64,000 bases of DNA, taken from assembly GCA_003255065.1 (NCBI GenBank), contig QAOA01000409.1:42315-106314 (forward strand), read 5' to 3'. Below the pieces are notes generated by a model, which did not search any database, was not told the origin of the DNA, and saw nothing but the letters and a program-made list of their open reading frames with translations. Both the position numbers and the translations under genes were made by a program. Below, piece after piece: positions 25,500-37,095 of the stretch; positions within the stretch are counted from its first letter, which is position 1, and each line of letters opens with the position of its first letter. This DNA comes from Cercis canadensis. Taxonomy: Eukaryota > Streptophyta > Magnoliopsida > Fabales > Fabaceae.

Positions 25500-26274
25500 A
25501 AAAAAAAAAAAAAAAAAAACTATGGAAGAGGTCTTGGCTGATTGCACACCAACCACTATCATTCAATTTCGCAGTGAAGTCTAATGGTTTTGTCAGCCCT
25601 TTTTTCTTCACTATTATATGTCAGCTTCAATGCTTAGCAATAAAGCGAATCAAATTGTTCCAGAAATGGAATTAGTTGTGTACCTTATGTTACACTTGGA
25701 GCGTTTTCTCTTTCCATCTATCATGCGCCATTCTCTCCGGATGCTTGGAATCTTCAACTGTAGAACCGCTTGGATTTTTATTGATAATGATACTAGCACT
25801 CTAGCACACCACTTAGTAACTTAGTTTTATAAGCGGCATCTAATCAAAGTTTTGGTAACTCAACATTCCTCAATTTTTATACTATGCATGCCGAGTCATT
25901 TCATTATGTCATATCAACTATGCATATGATGTTTCCAATATCCATTGCCTCATTGCTTATTGGAATACAATTAGGGAAACCCAAGGTCAAGAATAGTTAT
26001 TATCTCCAATAAATAATTGAAAATTTATTTTTCTTTAACTACATTAATCTTACATATTCTAGATATATTGAAAAGGATCAATGACCTTCAAATACTAATT
26101 GCACTTGCATATATATTCTTTTAATATATAAATATTGCAAACACTCAAATTTTTTTGTTTTGTTCTCTTAGAGGCTATATAATATGAGATAGTTTATCGT
26201 CTTCCAAAATCTTATTTCCTACTTCATAAAACCCTAATAAAATTTCAATGTGGGAGCTCTATAATAGAGTATTA

Positions 26275-26539
26275 GTACTCAACTATTGAAATGTCTCATT
26301 CAGAACAAAAACACTCAATTTTTTTACTATATTTCTTTATTATATTGTTCAATAATTGGATATAATTAATTCTATAACCACACCCTTTTCTTTCTTTTTT
26401 CCATAAGTAATTGGATATATATGATTTGTACCTCAACACTGAACTATTGATCAAGGTGTCCCTTCAGAAAACACTCAAAATTTTTAAAACTATATTTCTT
26501 AATTATATTGTTCAAGTACTTGGATATAATTAATTTTAG
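26275..26539. repeat. Imperfect direct repeat of about 105 bp
   Basis: The segments at about 26275-26376 and 26430-26539 share acactcaa, tatattgttcaa and ttggatataattaatt in the same order. This is an old local duplication of noncoding sequence. Confidence 0.6.
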
Positions 26540-27559
26540 GTCATGCATGCAAACAAAATGTCCCTATTTGGTTGGTGAGAACTATTGATATGTTTTGTTT
26601 GTTCATGTGCTAAGTGTGATTTGCTGTCTCAATAACACGGGGAGGCCAAATCAGAAGGCAACTTTGCCAAATCATCCAATGGCCCTAACTCTTGAGCGTA
26701 GAAAACAAGCTAGCCTAAAACCCTTTTGCACTTAACTTGGGCAAGTTGGTTGGCACTCTAGACCCCAAAACCTTACTTGGTCTAAACGCTAAACACCTTG
26801 CTCATTTTAATTGTTTGCTGTCCAGACCAATAAAATGTATGCATTAATTTGTGTATAGAGTGTCACCGACGATCACTATCTAGCTGAAACGTGTCACTTA
26901 GGACAACTGGCCTTGTGAGCCCCAAGACTTGGACATGTAATATAACACAAGTCTGTAGAGAGAGTGCAATGAATTGTGTGATACTCTTAGTGGTGCAATA
27001 TCCCTTTCATGGTTCACATAGTCAACGCTCAACACCACCATATGGAAAATAACTAGCTTAGAAATGAATTCCTCCTATCAATCCGGCGTTAATAAGCACC
27101 CCTTAGCTGCCCTAAAAGGCATAGCCTACTTCTACACATTCAACAATTTCTTCACATATTAATACCTGGAGTTATAATAGATCAACTTCTAATATTGGTG
27201 AAGATGGTACATGATACTATCTCACGTAGGTTCCATGTCTAAAAAGGAAGATTTTTGCATAAACTCAAAATATTTATGGATGCTTGTTTCAATTATTGTT
27301 TAGTTTTACGAAGTGGGTGTGTTTGGTTTTGCCTTTTCCAAGTTTAGGCACTCAAGGCCCTACCCATGAGTGGCCAAGATCTTCCTTGGAAGTGTAAGTT
27401 GAAGAGCGGGAGTTTAAATCACATTGTTGTAAAGAAAGTGGAACTTTTTGCAGCAGTTCAACTAAAACCCTCTCCTAAACAACCACCAAACCTAACCCAA
27501 AGCCACACTTATCATTTTCCATCTCTCTTTTATTTTAGAAAGTTCTGATTAACAAAGCC

Positions 27560-28057
27560 ATGGCTACAGAAGATTTCAGCTTCCCTACAAGTGACACTCA
27601 CCCTTATGCCATTGATTCTCCTCCTCTGTGGAATCTATCTCCATTAGGCTCTCCCAATCCTTACCAAGTTTTCAGTGAAGGCAAAAGGGAAAAGAAAAGA
27701 GATGAGGAAGATTGTTTTGAGGAAAAAAATGTCACTCACAGCCAGAGAAGAAGCTTTTCATACATCGAAAATAGGCGAAGAAGATTCGGAGAAGATAATG
27801 ATGATGATGAGGACAAAATGGATATGTTGTGGGAGGATTTTAATGAGGAATTGTCATCAACAACAGGTTCTGCTACTTCTTCATCAAGAGAAGTGGTTGA
27901 ATTAAGATATCCTTCATCGTTAAAGCTTTCTAAGACTAACAATGGTGCTCTGGTTTCAAGTAAGAAGAAACCTGGCATGGTGATGCTTGTGAAGGTCTTG
28001 AAGAACCTCTTCTCTCTTAGCAATTCTCAAGGGAAACCCAGAAAGAGAGTTCGCTAA
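27560..28057 (+). CDS. Small acidic/basic plant protein of unknown function
   Basis: This is a single-exon frame of 165 residues with a good ATG context (gccatggct). The N terminus is rich in Pro and Ser (DSPPLWNLSPLGSP). The middle has a basic patch, then an acidic run (EDNDDDEDKMDMLWEDFNEEL), then a Ser/Thr-rich stretch. The C terminus is basic and hydrophobic (KKPGMVMLVKVLKNLF, ending RKRVR). The MDMLWEDFNEE motif and the C-terminal block recur in a plant-specific family without known function. I see no signal peptide, membrane helix or catalytic motif. It stands alone between repeat-rich spacers. Confidence 0.7.
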   Translation: MATEDFSFPTSDTHPYAIDSPPLWNLSPLGSPNPYQVFSEGKREKKRDEEDCFEEKNVTHSQRRSFSYIENRRRRFGEDNDDDEDKMDMLWEDFNEELSSTTGSATSSSREVVELRYPSSLKLSKTNNGALVSSKKKPGMVMLVKVLKNLFSLSNSQGKPRKRVR

Positions 28058-28395
28058 TTTTGTAATTATTTGGGGATCAAGCAACTGGGTTTTTTCGATT
28101 GATTGATTTTTCTTAATTTGTTGGCTAATTAGAATGGTTTTTGTTCTACCGGGAGCTGAGAAGGCTAATTCTGCTACTTCCCTGTATATCTTAACAGAGT
28201 AAATATAAATTATAGAGAATTCTTCTTCGTTTTTTTTTTTTAAATAAATTGCAAATTAATAATTATGTATCTTTTGAGTTTGATGAAGGACGAAACGAAA
28301 GCAATTATCTTTTTTATTTTTTTTGAGTTGCTCTAACTCTAAGGGATATTTTGGTCATTTCATGAGCTATAAAAGGTATCAAAGATTCAAAATAA

Positions 28396-28610
28396 GCTGA
28401 TTGTCTCTGTCACCAGCAGTTAAAAAAATAATTTTTTTTTTAATGTTTTTGTTCTATTGTTAGGTTTAGTACGTGGGTCTAAGAATGTCTTTTCGGCCCA
28501 ATNGCTGATTGTCTCTGTCACTAGCACTTAAAAATAATAATTTTTTTTTAATGTTTTTGTTCTATTGTTAGGTTTAGTACGTGGGTCTAAGAATGTCTTT
28601 TCGGCCCAAT
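28396..28610. repeat. 107-bp direct repeat split by a single N (probable assembly junction)
   Basis: Copy 1 is 28396-28502, the N is at 28503, and copy 2 is 28504-28610. The copies differ at a few positions. Both end exactly at the N, as expected for an unmerged contig overlap. Confidence 0.85.
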
Positions 28611-29004
28611 AATAAACTTCTTTATGTTTTACTTCTGATCAAGAATTGTCGGCTATGTTGTGGTCAAGACAGGGCCAAGAAGTACCTGTCTTGCTCTCTT
28701 TGGGCTAAGCTGCGGTGGCAAAGTTCTTGCACACGAGAGTGCTTCTTGGGCCTTTTTCTGCTTTTCCTCTTGCTTGCCAATCTAATGTCTCCATTTTTAC
28801 TCGTTTACTTTTCCACTTCGCCTGGTAAACTGTTGAACTCTGACACTCCTCCGAAGTTCCCCAACCTAACTTCAAAGGCTGAGGTACCAGTCATCTTAAC
28901 CCATATGCCCAGAAACTAGTTTTTTCTGTCTGCTAATGTTGGTCTAATGTGCTATTCTAATGGAGGCATATTGAAATTTTCGCATTATGTTCATGTAGGT
29001 TTCA
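28611..29004 (+). promoter_or_regulatory. Upstream region and possible 5' UTR of histidinol-phosphate aminotransferase
   Basis: This stretch precedes the ATG at 29005. A donor-like gtaccag after GCTGAG near 28882 and an acceptor-like tgtag at about 28999 could mark a 5' UTR intron ending six bases before the ATG. This is a guess from splice-like sequence only. Confidence 0.35.
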
Positions 29005-32000
29005 ATGGGTGTCATAGGTGTCTGCAATTCTCCCACATTTTGCTTGATCAAATCGAACACAAATCTGCAACTAGTTGGGTATACACCCAGACCCAGTTGT
29101 TCATTTGAGGGGAATCAGAGGAAGGTTGTGGCCATGGCCTCCACCATTCCTGTAGAACAAGTCAATAAGGGTCCTCAGCAGTTGACCGGTGACTCCTTCA
29201 TCAGAGAGCATTTGAGAAAGTTGGCTCCTTATCAACCCATATTGCCTTTTGAGGTAGGTTTTAATCTAACCAATTACAGTTTTTTTCCCCTTAATTTTTG
29301 TTTTTAAAGTTTGTTTCTATTGATTTTGTTGGTTCCTTGTGGATGCTGCGTCAAGGTTATTTCTCCTATAGTATTCTACGCGATTAGTAAATTTGCAAAA
29401 TATTTTAGTTTTGTGTTGAACTGCTTGCTCTTTTAGCATACTTGTGAAATTTTTACTTTTGATTGGGAAGTTATATATAGCTAAGGGTACCTTGTTGCTT
29501 TATTTTATCTTGTGTGCTTTTATTTTCCGTTCTCTTTTGCTTCTTTCCATCTTTTGATGCTCATTGTTCAGGTTCAACAGGGTATAGTTTAGGCATGAAT
29601 TGTTTTTTAGTTCAATTTCTTTTCTTTGTGATTGGTAAGTCACTTGCATACACATAAAACTCATATGACAAACTTAGAACTTGTTATTTCACCTCAGTGT
29701 TTGCCTGCCCTCAAGAGGCAAGGAGTTGACCATTAGACACAAATTTTAATAAATATAGTATAGACTCCAGCACTTGGCAATTTGATAACAAAAAAGGGGC
29801 TTTCTGCTGCAGGTCTTATCTTCTCGTCTCGGACGGAAGCCTGAGGATATTGTCAAGTTAGATGCAAATGAAAATCCATATGGTCCTCCACCAGAGGCAA
29901 GGTCTTATACTATTTCTCTGTCTATCTTTTCTGAAATATTGGTAAAAAATGAAAAATAATTCTATGGTACTGTCAGTGATGTTAACCATTGCAATAAGTT
30001 TAAAGTGTTATCTCTTAAATATTTGAAGCTTTTGATGTTTTTAAGTGTATGGCAGGATTATTGTTAGGAACCCAGAAAATGTACTAATAAACCCAGAGAT
30101 AGATAACCAAGGAATAGAATAAAATACTCAGTAATGTTATTCAAATTCAAGGGTTTAACTACAATGGTCCAGAGCTACTAGCTCCTCAGAGAAATGGGAT
30201 TCTCTGCCAAAGGTTAATCATCAACATAAAAACCTCCTCCTCACAGTCCCTCTCCTCTTCCTTAAGAACCAACCCACTCACGTGAGCAGTCCCCCTTTCC
30301 CTCTAACCGAAAACCAGCTCAGCCTAATTCTCTGTAACAGAATAGCCAGCTCAGCCTAATTCTCTATAACAGAATTCCCTTCTGCCCCACTCTTCTTCCT
30401 AATAGAATTTTCCTCTGCCCCACTCTTCTGCCTCCTAGTATAGACCCTCCATATTTTGGGCTGGACTCTATCAATTATCCTGAGAATTATGTCTTTATTT
30501 ATCTCCTGAGTTAACAATCAGTGTGTCTAACAGGTTTTAGAAGCCCTGGGATCAATAAGATTCCCATATGTCTATCCTGATCCAGAGAGCCGCAGATTGC
30601 GTGCAGCCCTTGCCCAAGATTCAGGCCTTGAATCTGATTATATTCTTGCAGGATGTGGTGCAGATGAGCTTATTGATTTGATCATGCGGTAAGAGACAAC
30701 CTTTTGTTTTAAAATAAGCCTCAAATTAATTTTCGTTTCAAATGTTAATTTTTGGTGTAGCTATCAGTTAAGCATTTCTTCTATTTTTTTGGTCTTTATT
30801 TATGATTTTCATATACTACAGTTGTGTGCTGGATCCTGGAGACAAGATTGTGGACTGCCCTCCAACCTTCACGATGTATGAATTTGATGCTGCAGTTAAT
30901 GGGGCACATGTCATCAAAGGTAAGAATAATATTTCCTGGTCAGTTTGGATCATATATTTTAATTTTATTCCCATTCAAGATTAGAAATTCTTTTATACTT
31001 GTCAAATGAAAAATAGATTACTGAACAGACTAAATTTTAGATTGTGAAATTTTCCTGTCTCATGGCTTAAGACTTATCAATTTAAAAGTTCTTGGATCTG
31101 ATGACTTATTTTGATCTCTTTTGATTTTCCTTTTGTCCAGTCAGTGTGCTTTGGTTTTTCTTGTTATGTCTTGTCAAACCTCAAACATGTATAACATTCT
31201 TTATTATTTACACTGTAGTTCCAAGGAAGGCGGACTTTAGCTTGAATGTGGAACATATCACAGAGGTTGTTAAACAAGAGAACCCCAAATGCATATTTTT
31301 AACATCTCCTAACAATCCAGATGGAAGGTAACTATCAAGTTCCCTTTACTTTGCTGATTTGGGACATAGCTATGTTGTCTGATTATGTGTCTTTTATGCT
31401 TTTAGCTTTCTTCTTAAGAATGTAAGTAAAGTGAAGAATTTAGGCGCCTGAATGACTATTATAATTTTTGTTTTAGTTTTACTCCGGCCTCCTCTATCTT
31501 CACTTTTAAAACCGGGTCATTGATGAGACATGTTGGTTTAAATTGTTGTTTTCTCCAGGTGAACTGAAGTTACACACAGTGATGATTGATTAGGCAAAAT
31601 ACATAGACATTTGGATGGTTATTAGTGCATACTTGGAATATGTCTGCTATCTTTTTCTAAATGTCTCCTTGATTAAGATTTGAAGTATTTTTAATGGTCC
31701 TGGTGCTTGAATTATCCTAAATTATGCAATATCGTAGTCCTTTTAGATATTATACCGTACTAATGGCTCTGTAATTTAGTTTTACCTTTTCTTTTTGCAT
31801 AATTTTCTTATCCATTAACAATACCATAAGTCAGTCTTTAATATTATTGTTTGAATGGTGTGGAATAGGAAATATGGCTGCAGACTGTAGTTACATTTAT
31901 AGTATGCTGGGAATTTGATTTTCATTTGTGTTGGTTTCTAATTAGTTATATTTTTTGTTAATTATTGCACAACAGTATAATTGATGATGAAGTTCTCTTA

Positions 32001-33537
32001 AAGATACTGGATCTTCCTATATTAGTGGTTCTGGATGAAGCATACATAGAATTTTCAGGAATTGAATCAAGGATGACTTGGGTAAAGAAACATGAGAATT
32101 TGCTTGTTCTTCGGACATTTAGCAAAAGAGCTGGTATGTTTGGACTTTTTCTGTCTTCCCCTTACAGGGTTACATAGTAATTGGAGCTCACTTCTTTCCC
32201 TGTATCATTTTGTTGTGGTATTGCCCTTCCTTTACATATAACTGATTGTAAATTTATAAGACTAGATTCTTTGTTTTCATTCACAATCATGGTTCATCCT
32301 AAAAGGACTAGAAAATTTGAAATTAACTGAGAGCTCACCTTGTTCCTCAGAAGATTTGTGCTAGTTGTCTAGTAGTGCTATGTTTTTGAGTCATAGCATC
32401 ATTCCTACTTGCCATATCATAGTCAATTATCTGTTACTTGACTGTGATTTCACTTTCGATGATCTTATTAGATTACTTTAGAACAATGTCTTCTGGGCAC
32501 GCCACTTGCAGATGAATTTTTTCCCTGTCCCTGTGGTTAGGTGCTGATTTTAATTAGGGAAAGGGACAAGGATTAGAATCTTGTGGCTTCAGATTATATA
32601 TGACCAAAATTGAATAGATGGAGTGCAATTTATTAAGATTAGGATATAGAGGACTTTTGCAAAAAAAACACCCAATAGTGTACAGTTTTACTTTTAATTC
32701 CCTGATCCTGAAATCTCCTCCTTATGAAAGTTAATTATCAATGGCAAGAACAAAATTTTGTTGCTTTTTCCTCAAGTTTCATCCTTATAAATGACTGGGT
32801 TTTCCTAATGTCATCGACTAAATTCCCGAGTTCCAAATGAATAACTGTTTCAGGTTTAGCTGGACTCCGTGTGGGATATGGAGCTTTCCCTTTGAGCATA
32901 ATTGAGTATCTTTGGAGAGCAAAGCAACCTTACAATGTATCCGTTGCTGCTGAACTTTCTGCATGCGCTGCACTGCAGAATCCTACCTATCTGGAGGTTA
33001 ATTCTTTTAACATTTCTTTGAATTTAGCTTACACATATGTTTTGATTCTTCATGCGCTAGTTTACTATTGTCTCTACTTCAAGCCAAATCTAATATGTGT
33101 CAGCCTTGACATGCAGAACGTTAAAGAGGCTCTGGTAAAAGAAAGAGAGAGGCTTTATGACCTTTTGAAGGAAGTGCCATTCCTCCAACCATTTCCGAGC
33201 TATTCTAATTTCATTCTTTGTGAAGTTGCATCTGGAATGGATGCAAAGAAGCTGAAGGTACCCTTTTGCTGCTTCCTATTTATAATCAAGTTATTCTAGT
33301 CTCTTTCTTTTTTGTACTAATCTTTCTATTTTGCACATTACCAAGTTGTTCTATTTTCTGCTATTCTCTGTTTTAAACTGAAGAGATTATTTATGTATAA
33401 AATAGGAGGACCTTGCACAAATGGGTGTGATGATTCGCCACTACAACAACAAAGAACTCAAGGGTTATGTTCGTGTATCTGTTGGGAAGCCTGAACACAC
33501 TGATGCTCTGATGAAGTGCCTCCGGAAATTGTTTTAG
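29005..33537 (+). CDS. HISN6: Histidinol-phosphate aminotransferase, chloroplast (histidine biosynthesis)
   Basis: Nine exons join in frame: 29005-29253, 29813-29896, 30534-30688, 30822-30919, 31219-31327, 31976-32133, 32854-32996, 33117-33257 and 33406-33537. They give 422 residues. The first 45 or so residues look like a transit peptide. The rest is a class I/II PLP aminotransferase with the motifs [46 protein letters not shown] and [12 protein letters not shown]. The PLP lysine is K282 in [17 protein letters not shown]. It converts imidazole acetol phosphate and glutamate to histidinol phosphate and 2-oxoglutarate in plastids. Similarity to Arabidopsis HPA1/HISN6 is strong along its whole length. 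The second intron (29897-30533) must use a GC donor, because the nearby GT would put a stop codon in frame. That intron also contains a solo LTR. Confidence 0.93.
30062..30473. mobile_element. Solo LTR in an intron, with 5-bp target duplication
   Basis: This 412-bp insertion starts TGTTAG and ends CTATCA, an imperfect terminal inverted repeat of the LTR TG...CA type. It is flanked on both sides by attat (30057-30061 and 30474-30478), a perfect 5-bp target-site duplication. It has a CACGTG core and an internal tandem repeat around agctcagcctaattctct. There is no internal retrotransposon sequence, so it is a solo LTR or a very small element. Confidence 0.8.
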
Positions 33538-35347
33538 TCCTTTGTGTTTTAAACTATTTCTCGGAAAGATTAGAACTTTGAAGTGTATTCTGAAATTTGT
33601 TTCACGTAATGGAAAAGTAATTGTTAGACTACCATTTGAAATAAAAGTGAAAACTGCTTCTTCTTTCAGGGAAAAAAAATGTTGAGGCAATTGCTAAGTC
33701 TTCTTTAGAGTGCAGCTTAATAAGATTTGATAGTTCAGACCCCAAGAGAGTTTATTGAAATATTAGCTACCTACTTATTGCTACAGTCTACAGAAAAATG
33801 ATACATATCGTCAAAAAAAAATGTTGTACTTCAGACCTTGTCTCATTATTTGAAGAGAAATAATAAATTCATAAACTTGATATATACAAATGTACAAAAA
33901 ATGCATTGTGGGAGAACGAGTTTGACAAAAAATAAATAAATTTAATAGTACTAGCTGAAATCATCAGATTTTAACATTCAAAAAGTTGTGTAAATGTTGT
34001 TCCTCGTTCTTATAGGCCTCAAGAACAAGGAAAAAGAGAGAGAGAGAGATATATATATATATATATATTGAGGCATTATCTCCAATGAAATGGTTACTTG
34101 TGTGTGAACTTTCTTTACAAGGCATGCTGTTCAACTCTTTAATTTCAAATCCTGTACTAATCTTGAGATTTATGTTCTGGATTAAATGCTTCACTATGCA
34201 TGTGATGAATATTAATGACATTCTTTCAAAGAATAATTTTTACCGAAAACATCCATTGGCTTTCCAAAAAGTTTATCACAATATAAAAGACGATGGCCTC
34301 GTGAATTATACCATCTCTTCTTATCAGGATTTCCACCGAAATTGCAGTGGGATATGGTCAGAAGAAGAATGAAGCATAAAAGGTTTCTGATTCTTCTGTT
34401 TTTCTTCTTTTTTGTGATTCTTATCTTCTTGCATTTCTTCTCCGTTATTTTATCCTGGTCTTTTATTTATTTTCATAATTTTTTTTTTCTGAAGCATAAT
34501 ACAATTTCTTCTAGTTAAATATGCATGTGGTACGTAGAACCATGATAAAAGACGCACCGACCAAACTTCATCATAGAAATTAAGGAGCAAAAAGTCTAAG
34601 CACAACTCAGAAATAGAGAAAAGGAAGAAACAATGGTGCTAGTGACAGGTGCAAACGTTTACTTCCAGGTTCAGCAATTATTCTAACCATTTATCAACCT
34701 CATTTCATCAGCAGCAAAGAAAGGAACCTAATAAGGTATAAGATAAGCTAATTTCTAAAATATTAAACACTTTTAAAAAGAACATACGTGTATTCACCTT
34801 ATGGTATAACGTGTGGCTAGATAATATTAAATTGATTTTTCCTAAAAAAAAGATTTTTTTTGCATGAAACTTCACCTTTAAGCATACATTCCAAATCAAA
34901 TTTGGTATCCGCCACTATATAATTGATTAGCGTGACTTGTTTAGTTTTCCTATTAAATATATTTTATCTTCTGATGTGCTTCTTCAGCACTATATTTAAT
35001 CTTTTTCCACTCCGGGAATCTTAGTTTTCGTGTGTTCATGTCTTTTTCCACCCGGTAAAAAGGAACAGTTTCTGTCTATATGACAAGAATACTGCTAATT
35101 ATTTAATTAAAATTGTGTAGACTTGCTTAGTAAATTTAAATGAAGTCATTTATACAATTATGCACAACTGTAATTACAGGAGTTGTGTAGGTAGAATTGA
35201 CAAAGCTAGAGAATAGCATAATTATTTTATTGCTTTAACTTTCTACTAACTCTGGCATTCTGGAAAGTGATTAATAAAAGTTGGCTTAGCACTAGAACTA
35301 AATTATATCTTCCAGCTTGGTTCCAAAATGAAGCATAGAATTAAGTG
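33538..35347. other. Intergenic region, no gene seen
   Basis: It holds the 3' UTR of the aminotransferase gene, a GA/TA microsatellite at about 34034-34070 and AT-rich spacer. Short frames at 34085-34372 and 34708-34899 have no recognisable product. Confidence 0.55.
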
Positions 35348-36328
35348 ATGAAGTTTCTAACTTTTGCTTTCACAAAGGGAAGGTTGGCTTTTGCTTGTTT
35401 ACCTCCATTGCTTCCCAAAGAAAGGTCATCTTCTTCAGCCAACATTGATGAAGCTGTGGGATTGCTTTGTTCTGCAACTTCTGACCTAAGGAAGCTTGAC
35501 TCTAAAGAAACCATATCCCTCCAATGGTGCTGCCAAGCCATAGGTTTCCTCAAGATCATGCACTCCCATTTTCAACTCTTCATTGAGAAATCTGAGACAC
35601 CCAACAAGGCCAAGGAGGGTGTTAATTCTTTGGATTTATACATGGAAGACACTCTAAAGCTGCTGGATTTATGCAACTGGCTAAAATCAGCCATTTTTGG
35701 GATGAATAAGTATTGGCTAATCGTTGAGTTAGCTGTTAAAATTTTTTGTGATCATGAGCATCAAGATGCAAAAATCAAGTTTGAAATTGAGAAATTGGAA
35801 AGAGAGAGCAGGGAAGTATATGGGTTTCAGATATGGAAGGACATAAACTTTTCTAAGACTTGTGTTTCGAAAGGGAAGATCAGAGATGGCAGTGTGCATG
35901 TTATTAATATTCTTAAAAGCATAATAGGTGTGACGTCTATGCTTATTTTCTCTGTGATTTTCTATCCAGTCTCAATTAAACTTGATGAGGAGGATTTTGA
36001 TCAGTTTCCCCAGATAAGGTCAATCTCAATTACTTTGCAGAAGCTCGTTTATGCCTTATCCAAGATGCTACATGGAGTTGAAGATAAGACAAGGCCGGTT
36101 TTGTTTGAGTATAAGATGGTAGAGGGGGCAGTTTCGGATATTAAAGCTGAAATTTTGAAGGGAAATGCTATGGATAAAGGGGAGCTTCAGAAGAGAATTG
36201 ATTTGTTACAGAGCAGCTCTATGATGTTGAGGGATGGCCTGCAGTTGTTTGAAAATTTAGTGAATGAACTTTTTGATGAGGTGATTAAAGGAAGAAATAG
36301 GTTATTGGCTCTCTTCGAACCAAATTAA
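35348..36328 (+). CDS. BPS1/ROH1-like protein
   Basis: This is a single-exon frame of 326 residues from the ATG at 35348. It is largely helical. Visible blocks are LDLYMEDTLKLLDLCNWLKSA in the N-terminal half, a hydrophobic stretch in the middle (IIGVTSMLIFSVIFYPVSI), and a C-terminal helical segment with RDGLQLFENLVNELFDEVIKGRNRLL. This layout is that of plant BYPASS1-like proteins, which are intronless. The family limits a mobile growth-inhibiting signal in Arabidopsis or binds exocyst subunits (ROH1), and has no known enzyme activity. I assign the family from pattern and length; a generic plant helical protein is the alternative. The function of this copy is not visible. Confidence 0.65.
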   Translation: MKFLTFAFTKGRLAFACLPPLLPKERSSSSANIDEAVGLLCSATSDLRKLDSKETISLQWCCQAIGFLKIMHSHFQLFIEKSETPNKAKEGVNSLDLYMEDTLKLLDLCNWLKSAIFGMNKYWLIVELAVKIFCDHEHQDAKIKFEIEKLERESREVYGFQIWKDINFSKTCVSKGKIRDGSVHVINILKSIIGVTSMLIFSVIFYPVSIKLDEEDFDQFPQIRSISITLQKLVYALSKMLHGVEDKTRPVLFEYKMVEGAVSDIKAEILKGNAMDKGELQKRIDLLQSSSMMLRDGLQLFENLVNELFDEVIKGRNRLLALFEPN

Positions 36329-37095
36329 AGTACTAACTTTAATTCTTAGAGTAATTTTTTTTTCCTTCTCAAATTTCATGTGTAACAATTATTTATGTCT
36401 CTTTGAATGATATGATTGACAGTAAGACATTCAGTTATTTCAGTCACTCATGTGTTTTTCATAATGGATCTTTATGTCTTTTCATATGTTGCTTTCTGAT
36501 TCATTGGAGAAAGAAGAGAAGGAACAATGCATGATCTTGCATTAATATTGTGTATGAGTAACTGCGCTTAAAATAGGCAGCACTAATGTCATACCCAAAT
36601 TTATGATGAAAATATGGTGAGTATGTGAAAGACAAGTGGGATATTTGGTGATCCGTATGGAGGCAAACACATGGGAGGCGCAAGTTTCAGATCCTGTGAT
36701 ACCATTGTCAGGCTTAGGCCTATTGTACTTTGGGCCTTGCATACTAGCAGATTGGAGTGTATATATCTCTCACAACACTTGGTGGAGATATTGGGCTGGG
36801 GACCATCTATGGGCCAAACCACGAATTTGAGCAAAGGAGATTGTGATACCCAAAGTCCCGCATCAAACATGTAAGAGATTGCATGATACCCATAATCAGA
36901 AAGAAGAGCATACAAGGATAAAGACTCCCAAATGTACAATCAAACTAATGAAGCAATAAAAGAGGCATCCCCCGGAACAAGCTGTGAGGTGGAACCCTGG
37001 AGAGATCCAAAAGCTTCCACAATTGATTGTGCACTTGTTTACTTATATGTACATAAATTTGAACTATAGAAATATGAATAATAATGTGGAGTAAT
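36329..37095. other. Intergenic region with a possible retroelement remnant
   Basis: The GC-richer stretch at about 36630-36930 has only short overlapping frames. On the minus strand it contains aatggtatcacaggatc, loosely like a tRNA-Met primer-binding site. The rest holds the 3' UTR of the adjoining methyltransferase gene. Confidence 0.35.

Larger units (their letters stand above)
24991..27559. other. AT-rich intergenic region with an assembly gap, no supported gene
   Basis: It holds the N gap at 25382-25499, a third copy of a receptor-flank motif at about 25310-25380, and an imperfect direct repeat at 26275-26539. Short frames at 25618-25824 and 27366-27548 have no recognisable product. 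Confidence 0.55.

Noticed and set aside
28581-28919. 112-codon open frame before the aminotransferase gene
   Set aside because: Its start lies inside the N-split duplicated piece, and the protein has no recognisable domain. It is probably leader sequence.
36601-36939. 112-codon minus-strand frame
   Set aside because: There is no domain, and several overlapping frames run on both strands. It more likely belongs to a decayed repeat.
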